Positions 33,388 to 47,300 of a DNA stretch of 64,000 nucleotides are shown piece after piece. The notes under the pieces were generated by a model, which saw only the letters and a program-made list of their open reading frames with translations, ran no database searches and was not told where the DNA came from. Source of the DNA: Sciurus carolinensis (Eukaryota > Chordata > Mammalia > Rodentia > Sciuridae); the NCBI RefSeq assembly GCF_902686445.1, contig NC_062217.1, forward strand, positions 88,221,758-88,285,757. The letters are read 5' to 3'. The stretch's first letter is position 1; each line of letters opens with the position of its first letter. The translations under genes and the position numbers were made by a program.

Positions 33388-34049
33388 AATGTCATGGTGA
33401 AAAAAATGCGAAATTGAGAGTATGTTAGAAATATATAATATGAGGTAGTAATTTATTTGAACAAATTACTATGAAAATGAGAATTCTCCAAAAGTGGTGG
33501 ATTAGGAAGTACCATTTTTATTTTATCTAGAACCATCTAGATTAAAAAATGCAGTAAGGAATCTGTCTAATCTATTTTGGAACCATTGAGGCTATTGAAG
33601 ATTTTCCATGTTCAGGGAAAATCTTGGAAGGAAAATTTCAGCTAATTTTGATCACTTTCAGCTCTTAGCATAGTAACACCATCCCTCCCCATATGCACAG
33701 CAAGAAGCTGTACATGTTTACATGCAGCAGTTTGCACACAACCTGCAGAAACCAGAGTGTGCAAGAAGGACACCCTCCCCAAAATATCAAGAATCTGCTG
33801 CTTCTGAATCCAGAAGCACAATGAGGTAAAGGTCCTTGTTGTTGCACCTCCAACTAAAAGTCAGGCATCACTGACTGAGGTGAATTCCAGGGAATTTAAA
33901 TGATCAGCACCCTTTCTGTCGTTGCCTTACTTCCCCTTTTTTGTAGCTAAAATTAAAGTCTAGCTAAATAAAAAAAAAAAAAAAAACAACAACTGTGTAT
34001 ATGAGACATATTAGAAAGTGATCATGCATATCAAGGGAAGAGCACAAAC
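33388..34049. other. unassigned; possibly the 5' region of the following L1
   Basis: No gene. A less AT-rich part at 33,660-33,900 and an 18-base A run near 33,969-33,986 precede recognisable L1 ORF1 sequence. It may be an L1 5' UTR or an older insert. Confidence 0.35.
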
Positions 34050-37000
34050 TCAGAAGACCCGAGAAGACATTAATTTTACATCTCGGGATAACTCTTGGCA
34101 CCAAGATCGCCTAACCCAATACCTGATACCACCCCTCCCCACAAACAAAACAAAACAAAATAAAACAAAACTGTAAACCCTGAGGAAGGAAGATAAACCT
34201 GCATTTTCAGACTTCCCACCTGTTTCAGAGTCATATGTCAAATTTATAACAATAGTAATAAAACTCACAAGATATACAAAGAAAAAGAAAATTAGCCCCA
34301 TTCAAAGGGAAAAATAAATCAATAAGAACTGTTCCTGAAAAAGATCTGATAACAAATCTATTAGACTAAGACTTTAAGAGAACTGTGTTAAAGATGATCA
34401 AAGAGCTCAAAGAAGATGTGTACAAAGTCAAGAAAAAGATGTCTGAACAAAATGGAAGCATAAATAAAAAGAAATCATGCAAAAAGAAAAAAATCAGTTC
34501 TGGAGCTGAAAAGAACTATAACTGAAATAAATAAAACAATCACTAGAGGAATTTAAATACAGATTTGAGAAGTCAATAAAAGACTCCACAAGCTTACAGA
34601 AAGCACAACAGGAATTGTAAATATTAGGGATGAAATAAAGGAAAAAGATTGAAGAATCAAAAACAGAAGCCAAAGGACTTGTAGGACACCATTAATTAGA
34701 CTGATGTCTATTTTGGTACTCCCAGAAGGATGAGAGAAAGAGGCAGAGAATATTTGAAGAAATCATGTTTGAAAATTTCCCTATTTGATGAAAGATATGA
34801 ATATAAATATCTAGGAAGCTCAATGACAGTCAAATAAGAGGAACTCAAGAATGGCCATATTAAGACATTTATAATCAAATACAGATTTGCAATTTTGAAA
34901 GCAGTAAGAGAGAAGTAACTCATCACATGCAATTATTCTTTAATAAGAGCCTTTCAACCAAGAATCATATATCTATCATAACTATCTTAAAGTCATACAC
35001 AAGTGGAGAAATTAAGAGGTTAATACCATTTGAGGGAATTCCTTATAAGTAAAATTACACTTTAGGAAAGACTCAAAGATCTCCTTCAGAGTTAAATGGA
35101 AGAATACTAGATAACTTGGAGCTGTAAGAAATAAATATTTTAATAAAAATATCAGCAATTATAAAAACAAGCATTTTTGTCTTTATAGCAACAGTTTACA
35201 ACTTCATTTTTGATTTTATAAACAATTTAAGGGAATAATTCAATGAAATTTTTAGAGTAATGTTAATCATAATGTAACTTAGGATTATAACTCCACATTT
35301 TTCTAAGTAAGGAGAGATTAACTACACTTAAAATAATTATTAGTTTATTTTGTGTTGGGTCATCTATAAAGATGTAATTTTCCAACATCCACAACTGAAA
35401 GTTGGGAATAGAGCTCTAAAGGAGTTGGAATTGGAATCAAAGCAGAAAACAAAGGGATAATAGAGACAACTTAGAAAATAATGAAATCAGAATCACAACA
35501 AGCATGAGTATTTATAACTATAAAAAAAGCCATATTAAGGGAATAATTTGTAGCTATTAAAGTTTATACTTAAAAAGAAGAAAAATCTTAAATCAGTATC
35601 TTTATTTTACTACTTAAGGAACTGGGAAACACACAAGCTAAATTCAAAGCTGGCAGAAGAGAAGAAAATACAGACTAGTTCAGAGATCAATGAAATAGAG
35701 AAGAGGAAAACAACAAGAAAGTCAATGTAGCCAACAGTTGGTTATATGAAAGGTCAACAGAAGTTTTTAAAAACTTTAATGCACTAAGAAACAAAATTCT
35801 CACTAATAAAATCAGAAGTGGAAGTAGTGACATTACTGTTGATTCTGCCAAAAAATATTAGAAGACAGTGATATGAGCAATTGTAAGCCAACAAATTAAA
35901 GGGCCTACACAGAATAAATTCTCAGACAACAATATATCTCAAGTCTAATTCACAGAGAAATAGAAAATCCGAATGAGCTATATCTAGTAAAGAGATTACT
36001 ATAACTAGTTAAGGAAAGTCACTAGTCTAAAGATTTCTCAAAATATAAAGTTTTGGACTTTAAAGTTTCAGTGATGCATTCAACCAAAAATTTCATGAAC
36101 TAATACCAATCCTTCTCAAACTGCACCAGAATAACTGAGGAGGACAGAATTCATTCAACATGTTTACTATTATCCTGATACCAAGGACAGACAGAACAGT
36201 AAGAAAAATAAAAAGTGATATCCCTTGTAAACACTGATGCAAAAAATTTACCAAAATATCAGAAAACAAAATCCAACTGAATATTTAAAAGGCTGTGTTA
36301 CCTGATCAAGTAGGATTCATCTCTTGAGTTCAAGAATTTATAAAATATGAATATTGATCAATGTAATATACCACATTGACAGAAATAAGGAAAAATGCTC
36401 ACCTTAATTGATATAGAAAAAAGCATCTAACAAAATTTAGCAACCCAACATAATAAAAATACACAACAAACAAAAAATAGAAGGAACTACTTCAACATAC
36501 TAAAAGCTATATGTGAAATACAGCAAGCATCAAATTTATAGTGAAACTCTGAAAGATTTACCTCTGATCAAGAAAAAGGCAAGAATGTCCACTCTTTCCA
36601 CTTTTATTTCACTAATTGCAAATTCTGAACAAAGCACTTATGGAGGAAAAGGAATAAAAATGTAATTCAAAATGTAAAAAAAATAATAAAACAGTCTCGG
36701 TTCATGGATGAAGTAATATTGTATGTTAAAACTGAAAAATTCCACAGAAATTATAACTATGCAGTGAATTTAGCAAAATACCTAGAGTCAAACTCAATGA
36801 AGAAAAATCAGATGCATTACTATACCTTAAACATGAAAAATCTGAAAGGACATTAAAAAATTTTCATTTATGATAGACACACACATATAAATACTTAGGA
36901 ATTAGCCAAGTACTTGAGAGTCTTGTGAAATAAAAACTATAAATTATTGTTTTAAAGATATTAAAGAACACATACATAAATAGAAACACACACCAAGTTC

Positions 37001-38500
37001 ATGAACCTTAATATTGTTATGGTTGTTTAAATGATTTGTCCATTCAATGCCATTCCCATCAAAATTTCAATGATGTGTTTTGTAGAAATACAAATCTTAT
37101 CCTTAAGTTATTTGAAATATCAAAAGACCTCAAAGGGCCAAAGCAAACTAACAAATATAAGACTGAAAGACTCACATTTCCTGATTTTAAAAGATACTAT
37201 AAAATTACAGTAAACCAAAACATTGTGGCAATGGAATGAACAGACTTACAGACCACTGGAACAGAACAGAGGCCCTAGAAATAAATCCTCACACATAAAA
37301 TCGAATGATTTTTTTTCAAGGCTTCCAGTCATTCAGAGAGAAAAGCATAGTCTTAAACAACCAACTGAAGAAACAAACAAAAAACAAAGGTGTTGGAAAA
37401 ACTAGATATCCACATGGAAAATAATAAATTTGAAACTCTTCACCTTTACATAATATGATGTAAAAAAATTATGTTAAGTGATCTAAGACAAAAATTGAGA
37501 AAATAGGCAATGAGAATTCATTGAAATTTAAAATTTGTGCATCAAAAGACAATGTCTATACAGTAAAGAAGCAACCCACAAAATGGATTAAATACTTGCA
37601 ATCCATATATGTGATAAGGAATTCATATCCAAAATATATAAAGAACTCCTAAAAGTCACCACCAACAAAGTACCCAATTCAAAACCAGACAAAAAGCCTG
37701 CAAAGGTCTATCTCCAAAGAATATATATAAATGAACAATAAATACACAAACATGTCCAACATCAATAATCATAAGGAAATGCAAATGAAAACTATAGTGA
37801 ACTACCACTTTACATTTATTAGTATGACTAGTATAAAAATTAAATAAAGAGGGGATATATGAAATTGAAACTCTTTATATTTCTGGCAGGAACATAAAAT
37901 GGCACAGGTGGGGTGGAAAATAATATGGCAGTTCCCCAAAGAATAAAAAATAAAATTACCCTATGATCCAGAAATTTATATTTCAGTACATACCCAAATA
38001 ATTGAAAGCAGGATATTGGAGAGATATTTCCATGTTCATGCTCATAACAACATTATTCACAAATAGCTAAACTGTGGCAGTAATACAAGCTCTCATCTAT
38101 GAATAATGGATAATCAAAATGTGGTTTGTGCACATAGCATAATAGGCAATAGTGGTTGTTTTTGCAGTTAAATTTTGTTAAGAAGGTAGATTATGGGGTT
38201 GTGGGTGGTTGGGGGTGAGAAAAGAATGCAGGAACTTTAGATTATGTAGAGGGAAATGAGAGGGAGGGGGAGTATGAAAAATGGTGGAATGAGGCAGACG
38301 TCATCGCCCTATGTATGTGTATGATTACACAATGGTATAAATCTACATTGTGCACAACCATAGAAACGAAATGATATACCTCATTTGTGTACAATGAATC
38401 AAAATGCAATCTGTAAAAATTTTTTAAAAAGAAAAAATTAATAAAAATAAAAAGAAGGTAGATTGCAGCTTCAATATTTTTAACAAAATCAAAAAATATG
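34050..38500 (+). mobile_element. old L1 (ORF1 plus ORF2 remnants)
   Basis: 34,300-35,000 is ORF1-like (GTTCTGGAGCTGAAAAGAAC, AATATCTAGGAAGCTCAATG, GAAAGCAGTAAGAGAGAAG), similar to old L1M/HAL1 ORF1 sequences. From about 35,600 it is a decayed ORF2: GTAGCCAACAGTTGGTTATATG, then AACCAAAACATTGTGGCAATGG and the ORF2 end TACCCTATGATCCAGAAATT at 37,955-38,150. Stops throughout. It is interrupted by a younger L1 3' UTR at 38,193-38,451. Confidence 0.75.
38193..38451 (+). mobile_element. nested young L1 3' UTR insertion
   Basis: 259 bases of the family-specific 3' UTR (GGATTATGTAGAGGGAAATGAG-like block, TGATTACACAATGG, TTGTGTACAATGAATCAAAATG) with an A-rich tail. Flanked by the 13-bp duplication AAGAAGGTAGATT (38,180-38,192 and 38,452-38,464). 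Severely 5'-truncated. Confidence 0.9.
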
Positions 38501-38559
38501 AGATCAATTATTTCCTAACTGAACAGATGCCCTCTTTAAAAGAGGTACATGATTATAGA

Positions 38560-39640
38560 ACATGTAGGCAAAACACTTGAATATGTCAGTTCAGGAACTG
38601 ACTTCCTTAACAAGACTTCTAAAGCACAGGAAGTAAATCAATAATTAATAAATGGGATAGCATCAAATTTGAAAGTTTCTTCATAGCAAAGAAAATAATC
38701 AAGAGCATGAAGAGATAGCCTACAGAGTGGGAGAAAAACTTCCTCACCTGCACTTCAGATAGGGCTTTAATATACAGGATATACAGAGAACTCAAAAAAA
38801 CTTAAAACCGAAAAAGAAATAACCCAAAAAATAAATTGGCAGAAGAACTAAACAGACACTAGTCAACAGAAGAAATAAGAATGGTCAAAAAACATAAGCA
38901 AAAACATTAAATATCTCTAGCAGTTAGAGACATTCAAATTACAACTGCACTGAGATTTCATCTCACTCCAGTCATAGTGGTAACTATAAATAATACAAAT
39001 AACAATAAATGTTGGTAAGGATGTGGAGAAAATACACTCATATATTGTTGGTGGGACTACAAATTGGTGCACCCACCCTGGAAAGCATATGGAGATTCCT
39101 CAAAATCTTTGGATTGGAACCACCATTTTACCCAGTTATCCCACTCCTTGATATATATCCAAAAGATTTAAAATCAGCATACTATGGCGATGCAACCACA
39201 CCAATGTTTATAACAGCACAACTCATGATAGCTAAGATATGGAGTCAACCTAGGTGTCCTTCAACTTGAATGGATTAAGAAAATGTATATATACAAAATA
39301 AAGTATTACTCAGTCATAAAGAAGAATGACTTTATGATATTCACATGTAAATGGATGGATCTGCAAACTATCATGCTAAATGAATTAAGCCAATCCCCAA
39401 AACCAAAGGTCAAATGTTTTCTCTCATATGTGGAATATAATCCACAATGGGAGGAGGAATTAAAAAAAAAAAAAGGAATAGAAGTTCAGTAGAGTAGACA
39501 AGGGGGAATAAAAGGAAGGGAGGGAGGATGGGTAAAGGAAGGACAATGCAACAAATCTGACATAAGTTTCCTATGTGCACATATGGATATGCCATAGTGA
39601 ATCTCACCATTGTGTATGTGACAAGTAATTAATTAAAAAT
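38560..39640 (+). mobile_element. L1 ORF2 3' portion and 3' UTR
   Basis: Begins with the AGAACATGTAGGCAAAACAC block and runs through TCATCTCACTCCAGTCATAG to the ORF2 C-terminus (KIKYYSVIKKNDFMIFTCKWMDLQTIML in codons from 39,283) and the 3' UTR ending in an A-rich tail. 5'-truncated, with stops. Confidence 0.85.
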
Positions 39641-39654
39641 AACCATAGTATATG

Positions 39655-39815
39655 GCAGAAATATCAGTAGCCTAGAGGAAAGAGAACAGGGACAGGAGGA
39701 AAAAGAGAGGTACTGGAGATTGAATTAGAACAAGATATATTCCATGCTTTTTTATAATAGTGTCATAATGGATTCTACTATCATGTATAACTAGAAAGAA
39801 CCAAGAAAAGATAAA
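39655..39815 (+). mobile_element. L1 3'-terminal fragment
   Basis: GATTCTACTATCATGTATAACTAG near 39,770 equals the terminal motif seen at 48,355-48,375 at the end of another L1. Probably the last bases of an older L1 subfamily. Confidence 0.5.
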
Positions 39816-39977
39816 GAGGTGCATGAAAGTGAGTGCAAAATATAAATCTAATGATAGTATTTCTAGTTCCTATAGGCTTGTTATTCATTATATAGCCGTC
39901 TGAGTACCTAGATCACTTATGTGTGTATTGACTACTGCAAATCTCTGCTGACTTCATCTTAAAAGTACAGAAAAAAG

Positions 39978-40055
39978 GCTGAGGATGTTGCTCAGTGATA
40001 GAGAACTTGTCTACCAAGCTTAAGGTCCTGAGTGATGGCTAGCATTATTTTTACA
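39978..40055 (+). mobile_element. ID-type SINE, diverged
   Basis: GGCTGAGGATGTTGCTCAGTG, ATAGAGAACTTGTCTACCAAG and AAGGTCCTGAGTG follow the ID core with many changes; the B box is degenerate. Confidence 0.7.
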
Positions 40056-40904
40056 AAAGTATGGAAAAAAGATTTCTTTAAGGTGAATGGTGAATGTATC
40101 TCTAATAATTTTAGTGAAATAAGAATATGATTGTGAATGAAACAAAAAATTGAGCTCCTAATTATTTATGATCACTAGATTTGGCAGAGTTCTCATTTTG
40201 AAAATTAAATGTACCTACTTAATTTTGAGCAATACGCATAGATCCTGATATATGTTTCAGAGGTGTTGAATGATTCCGATTCTTTTATATTCTGAATAAC
40301 TATATTTTATTTTTCTCTTACACGATTAATAATCACTATTATTTAATAATATATTCTTATAATTTGAATGCATAATGATAGTACCTCTATGTCAATGAAT
40401 ATTCAAAATACATAAATGTAAATCAGGCCCCAGGACAAAACACATGTACCTAAGCTATTTCAACATGGACACAACTGCAGCAGGCTAGATAGGATAGCCC
40501 ATTTTCCCTCCTGTGGAGGCATGGCTTTTTGCAAGTAAGTAAGATCTGACTGTAATGAGGCTAACTTCTAGGTAGGTAAGAAATTTTAAATAAAAGAAAA
40601 AAATTGAATGACTCAATTGGAAGATAGGTTGAAAATCTACAAATTAAGATTCAGGGATATAAGACTTATGAACATTAAAGTGCAAAGAATTATCTTCCAG
40701 ATACATTCTCCCATATGCTATGGTTAAAGACATAATTTTAGATGGTTCTATGTAGTAATGGCTTTTCACTCTCTATCTTTAACTGAGCTAATTGTTTTTA
40801 AGTCAAGTAAAATGATGAGCATAATCATAAGTCTTTGACTATGATTTGTTTGTTTACTGAAAGAAGAAATGCAGTAATGGAAATTTAGATGGATGCTGTG
40901 GGTT
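40056..40904. other. unassigned, no gene seen
   Basis: AT-rich; nothing recognisable. Confidence 0.5.
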
Positions 40905-41125
40905 AGCATTGTGTAGCTGTCATGGACCAAAACTTTGTGTTCGAGTTCTGTCTTTGAATCAGTAATGATATGCCTCTAACCTGGTTAAATGCCCTATACT
41001 TGATTGTCCACACCTGGAAAATGGGGATGGTAGAGCTGTTGCTGCCTTTTTTACAGGTGCTTTATTAAGTTGCTATGAAGTTTAGTACCTGTAAGCTACT
41101 CATCACAGTGGCTAAATAAACAGAA
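40905..41125 (+). mobile_element. MIR SINE
   Basis: Consensus-orientation MIR blocks: TTCGAGTTCTGTCTTTGAAT, TGGTTAAATGCCCTATAC, CCACACCTGGAAAATGGGGA and GTTGCTATGAAGTTTAGTACC. Confidence 0.75.
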
Positions 41126-41680
41126 TAAACAGCCCCTCCACTAAGATTATCCATAGAATTAGTATCAAGAGACTCATTGTTGCAGTTTACATTAACTTTT
41201 TAGTAAAAATTAGCCCATAGAATGAAACACATCAAGCCATTCATTTACAGGGAAATCCCAGTAACATTCCATGAGAAATACAGAAGGTGTGAAAGTTTGA
41301 AGATAAGTCTTTCACAAATTCTAGATATAAACACTAAAAGGATTTGTGGTGCACTGAAGGCAACTATTCAGTTTATTTCCGGGCTGTGATCACTTAAGTT
41401 TGGTTACAAATAAGAAGTAATATAGAGTGATAGGCACATCTGCATGAGTAATTCACAGCAGTACAAAATTCAAGAAGGACATTTTCTTAAGAATCCAAAC
41501 TTTCCATCTTTGAGGTTGGCCCATAGTTATTATTTGTAATGGGGAGTTTCAAATTAATTCATTCAGTTCAATGACCAATATAAAAAAGAGACTTGGCTTT
41601 TTACATCTGCTACTATTTCAGTGATAGGTTGTTCAACCTGTAGGGAAAAGCAAGGTGACTTTTTCATTTTTTTATTATTT
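41126..41680. other. unassigned, no gene seen
   Basis: AT-rich; nothing recognisable. Confidence 0.5.
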
Positions 41681-44340
41681 TTTAAAATTTTTACAGACTG
41701 CATTTTGATTCGTTGTACACAAATGGGGTACATCTTTTTGTTTTCATGTTTGTGCGTGATGTAGATTCGTAACATTTGTGTAATCATACATGTACATGGG
41801 TAATGATTTCTGTCTCATTTCACCATTTTTCATACCCCCACCACTCCTCCCTCTCATTTCCCTCTATGTAACCTAAAGTTTCTCTTCTCTCACGCCCACT
41901 CTCCTGACCCCCGTTATGTATCATCATCCACTTATCTGGGAAAACATTAGGCCTTTGGTTTTTTTGGGATTGGCTTATTTCACTTAGAATGATATTCTCC
42001 AACTCCATCCATTTATCCACACACCATAATATTCTTCTTTATGGCTGAATAATATTCCATTGTGTATACATACCACAGTTTCTTTATCCATTCTTCTGTT
42101 GAAGGGCATGTAGGTTGGTTCCACAATCTAGTTATTGTGAATTGAGCTGCTATGAACACTTATGTGACTGTGTTACTGTACTATGCTAATTTTAAGTGCT
42201 TTGGGTATAAATTGAGGAGTGGAATAACTGGGATGAAAGGTGAGTCCATTTCGAGTTTTCTGAGGTTTCTCCATACTGCTTTCCAGAGTGGCTGCACCAA
42301 TTTGCTACTCCACCAGAAATGTACTGGGGAAAATGTACTTTTCCCCACCATCCAGGTCAACATCTATTATTGTTTGTGTTCTGGATAATAGCCATTCTAA
42401 TTGGAGTAAGATAAATCTTAGAGTTGTTTTAATTCGCATTTCTCTAATTACTAGAGATGTTGAAAACTTTTTCATATATTTCTTAATTGCCTGTATACCT
42501 TCTTCTGTAAAGTATCTGTTCAGTTCCTTGGCCCATTTATTGATTGGGTTCTTTGTATTTTTGGTGTAAAGTTTGGTAAGTTCTTTATACATTTTGGAGA
42601 TAAGTGCTGTATCTGAAGCATGTGTGGAAAAAGATTTTTTCCTACTCTGTAGGCTCTCTTTCTACATTATTGATTGTATCCTTTGCTGAGAAAAAACTTT
42701 TTAGTTTGAATTCATCTGATTTATTGATTCTTGCTTTGATTTCTTGTGCTTTGGGAGTTTTGTAAGAAAGTCTGATCCTAAGCCAACATGATGAGGATTT
42801 GGGCCTACATTTTCTTCTATTTGGTGCAGGGTCTCTGGTCTAATTCCTAAGTCCTTGATCCATTTTAAGTTGAGTTTTGTGCAGGATAACCTTTACAGAA
42901 GAACTAATACCAATACTCCTCAATGTAGTCCAGAAAATAGAAAAGGAGGGAACCTTCTAAACTTAGTCTATGAAGCTAGTATCACTCTGATACGAAAACC
43001 AAAGACTCATCAAGGAAAGAAAACTTTAGAACTATATTCATCCCTGATGAACATAGATGCAAATTCCTTAACAATATTCTGGCAAATTACATACAAAAAC
43101 ATATTGAAAGATAGCACACTATAATCCCTGGGTATATCACAGGGATGCAAGCTTGGTTCAACATTCAGAAATCAATAAACGTAATTCATCACATCAATAG
43201 ACTTAAAGTTAAGAATCATATGATTATTTCCATAGATACTGAGAAAGTGTTTGATAAAATACAGCACCCCTTTATGCTCAAAACACTGGAAAAAAATAGG
43301 GTAGTAGGAACATACCTCAACATTGTAAAGGCTATCTATGCTAATCTGATGATCAACATCATTCAAAATGAGAAAAAATGAAAGCATTCCCTCTAAAAAC
43401 TGGGAGAAGACAGGATGCCCTCTTTTACCACTTCTGTTCAACATATTCCTTGAAACACTAGTCAGAGTAATTAGACAGGCCAAAGAAATTAAAAGGATAT
43501 GAATAGGAAAAGAAAAACTCAAGTTATCACTATTTGCCATTGACATGATTCTGTATTTAAAGGATCAAAAAATTTCCATTAGAAAACTTCTAGAATTAAT
43601 AAATGAATTCAGCAAAGTAGCAGGATATCGACTCAATATGCATAAATCTAATGCATTTCTATTTATAAGTGATGAATCCTCTGAAAGAGAAATCAGGAAA
43701 ACGATTCCATTCATAATAGCCTCAAAAAATAAAATAAAATACTTGGGTATCAATCTAACCGAAGACGTGAAAGACCTCTACAATGAAAACCTCAGAACAC
43801 TAAAGAAAGAAATTGAAGAAACCCTTAAAATATGGAAAGGTCTCCCATGTTTTTGTATAGGCAGAATTAATATTGCCAAAATGGCCATTCTACAAAAGGT
43901 GCTATACAGATTCAATGCAATTCCTATTAAAATCCCAATGACATTCCTCATAGAAATAGGGAAAGCAATCATGAACTTCATCTGGAAGAATAAGAGACCT
44001 CGAACAGCCAAAGCAATCCTGAACAGAACGAGTGAAGCAGTAGTTATCACAATACCAGATCTTAAACTATACTACAGAGCAATAGCAGCAAAACTGGCAT
44101 GGTATTGGCACCAAACAGACAGGAAGACTAATGGTACAGAAGAGAAGACCTAGAGACAAACTCCAAAAATACAGCTACCTCATACTAGACAAAGGAGCCT
44201 AAAACATACAATGAAGAAAAGATAGCCTGTTCAACAAATGGTGCTGGGAAAACTGGAAATCCATTTGCAGTAAAATGAAATTAAACCTCTATCTCTTACT
44301 CTGCACAAAATTCATTTTTAGATCACAGAATTCTTCTTCA
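41681..44340 (-). mobile_element. L1 with large 5' inversion (twin-primed)
   Basis: 41,681 to about 42,885 is L1 3' UTR and ORF2 end on the minus strand. About 42,886-44,340 is the upstream part of ORF2 on the plus strand, including RT sequence ([24 protein letters not shown] at 43,560-43,660). The right edge of the inverted part (CTCTGCACAAAATTCATTTT) and the start of the minus-strand part (CCTGCACAAAACTCAACTTAA) meet at the same place in the L1 sequence. The RT catalytic F-A-D-D is F-A-I-D here, and stops occur, so it is dead. Confidence 0.88.
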
Positions 44341-44399
44341 AAAACAGAAGAGAGAATCAGAACATCAGAAACATGAAGCAGGACCTATGTATGGATAAC

Positions 44400-47300
44400 C
44401 AGATGAACTTCTACATGGTAAATTTTCAGATTTCATGTTGGTCACCATCTTCTCAGCTATTCCTGCCATTATGATTTAGCAAAGATAAAGATTGAGGCCA
44501 GGGAAGCAAGGATATAAAAGATTTTGACTCCACAACAACTATACCAATATATTTTGTGGAGTATTTATGTATAAAAAGATAGAAGTGTAGGTACTCTGAT
44601 CAAGAAACTTAGAAAAAATGGGAGTTGGTCAACTAGAGGGAAAAGGGGAAAAAGCATTTCTTCTAGCTGTTTGACCAGGATTCAAGCAGTGGGAATACTA
44701 CTTTCTCTACAAGGTGAGTTCATTAAACTCAATACTGGACAGCCAGAGAGTCTTAGAGACTTCCACAATAAAGAAAAGTTAAAAGAATTTGCAACTAGAG
44801 AGGTGACACTATAAAATATACTCAAAAAAATTCATGAATAAGAAATGGAGAATAAAAATGAAAACCATCAGAGGGAGAAACAACACTAGAAGAATAGTCA
44901 ATCAAAGAAAAATCTAATTCAACTTAAAAACTAGAAATTGATAAAAATGACAGGAAAGAAATATCTCTCAATAATAATGTTGAATGTGAAAGGATGAAAC
45001 ACATCAATCAAAATACATAGGCTCGCAGACTGGATTAAAAAACAAGACCCAACAATATGCTGCTTTCAAGAGACTCACATCGTAGGCAAACACATTCATA
45101 GACTGAAACTGAAAGGATGGGAAGAAACATACCATTAACATGGATCTTGTAATCAAGCAGGGGTTTCTATTCTCATATCTGATAAAGTGGACTTCAGGCT
45201 ACTGTTAATCAGAAGGCACAAAGAAGGCCATTTCATACTGCTTAAGGGAGTGATACAAGAAGAAGAAAAAAGTCACAAATATTTATGTACTCCAAAATAG
45301 AGCATCTATGTACAACAAACTCTTCTCAATATCAAGAATCAAATAGACCACAATACAATGATGCTAGATAACTTAAACATTCATCTCTCATTACTAACTA
45401 GATCTTTTCTATCAGGTCATAATGGAAAACAATTAGGAATTCATGATAAGATTAAAAACAGAAACTAACACTTGGAGACTAAATAATTTACTATTGAATG
45501 ATGAATGGATAGCAGAAGAAATCAGTGATGAAATAAAAAATACATACAAGTAAATGAGAATAAAAATAAAACATGGCAAAACCTCTGTGACACTATGAGG
45601 GTGGTTCTAAGAGGAAAATTTATAGCATTGAGCTCATACATTAAAAGAATAGATAGATAAGAAATAAATAATCTAACTCTACATCTCAAGGACCTCAAAA
45701 AGAATTAAAAAATCAAACACCAAATCAATAGAAGACAGGAAATAATTAAAATCAGAACTGAAATCAATGATTACGAGATTAAAAAATTCAAAAAAAATCA
45801 GTGAAAGACAAAGTTGGTTCTTTGAATTAATAAAACTGATAAACTCTCAGCTCTCAGTCAAGTTAACCAGAAGAGAAAAAAAATCTCAAATTGTTAAAAT
45901 CTCAAATTGTTAAAATCTGTAATGAAAAAGGAACTATTAAAACAGACAATACTGAACTACAGAGTATAATCAGAAATTATTCTGAAAATTTATATTCCAA
46001 TAAATTTATACTCCAAAAACTAAAAAATCTTGAAGACATCCACAAATGACTAGAGACATATGACCTACAAAACACTAGAGAAAATAGGAATAAAAGGATC
46101 ATATTCAACATTGTAAAATCTATATAGAGCAAACCCAAGGCCAACATAATCCTTAGCAGACAAAAACTGAAAGCATTCCCTCTGAAAACTAGAACAAGTC
46201 AGGGATTCTCACTTTCAACACTGGTATTCTATAGTCCTAGAATCTCTAGTCAGAGAAATTAGGCAAAAGAAAGAAATTAAAGGAATATGAATAGGAAAGG
46301 AAGAGCTAAAACTAGCTCTGTTTCCTGACAATATGATCCTATATGTAGAAAAACCAAAAAACTCTACCTGAAAACTTCTAGAACTTACAAATAAATTCAG
46401 CAAAGTATCAGATACAAAATTTACACTCATAAATCAATTGTTCCTATACTCCAATGATGAATCAGTTGAAAGAGAAATTAGGAAAACATCCCATTCACAA
46501 TAATCTAAAAAAGTACTTGGAAGTCAATCTAACAGAAGTGGTGAAAGACCTCCACAATAAAAATTACAGAACACTAAAGAAAAAATTGAGGAAGACTTGA
46601 CAAGATGAAAAGACCTCCAAGGTCCTGAAAAATCATAATATTGTCAAAATGGCCATACTACTAAAATCACTGTACAGATTCAATGCATTCTCCATCAAAA
46701 TCCAATGATGTTCTTCATAGAAATATAAAAAGCAGTCATTAAATTTATTTGGAAAAATAAGAGACCCAGAATAGGCAAAGCAATCCTTAGCAAGAAAAAC
46801 AAAGATGAGGCATCACAACACCAAACCTTAAATTATAGTACAGAGATATAGTAACAAAAACAGCATAGTATTAACACTAAAACAGGCAAGAAGACCGATG
46901 GAATAGAATATAGGATACAGACACAAATCCATAAAAATACAGATACAAATGAGAGGAAGTCACCAAAAACTTACATAGTTTAGAAAAGAAAACCTCTTTA
47001 AGAAATGGTATAGAGAAAACTGGAAATTCACATGTAGTAGAAAGAAACTTAACCTGTACAAAAACTTACATAGTTTAAAAAAGAAAACCTCTTTAACAAA
47101 TGGTGTTGGGAAAACTGGAAATTCACATGTAGTAGAAAGAAACTTAACCTGTACATCTCACCTTGCACAAAACCCAACTTAGAGTGGATCAGAGACCTCG
47201 AAATTACACCAGAAACCCTGCACATACTAGAAGAAAATGTAGGCCCAACACTTGAACATATCAGCTCAGGTACCAATTTCCTTAGCAAGACTTCTAAAGG

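Noticed and set aside
43545..44153. 202-codon frame as a gene
   Set aside because: It is the RT region of the inverted L1, with a changed catalytic motif (FAID) and flanking stops.
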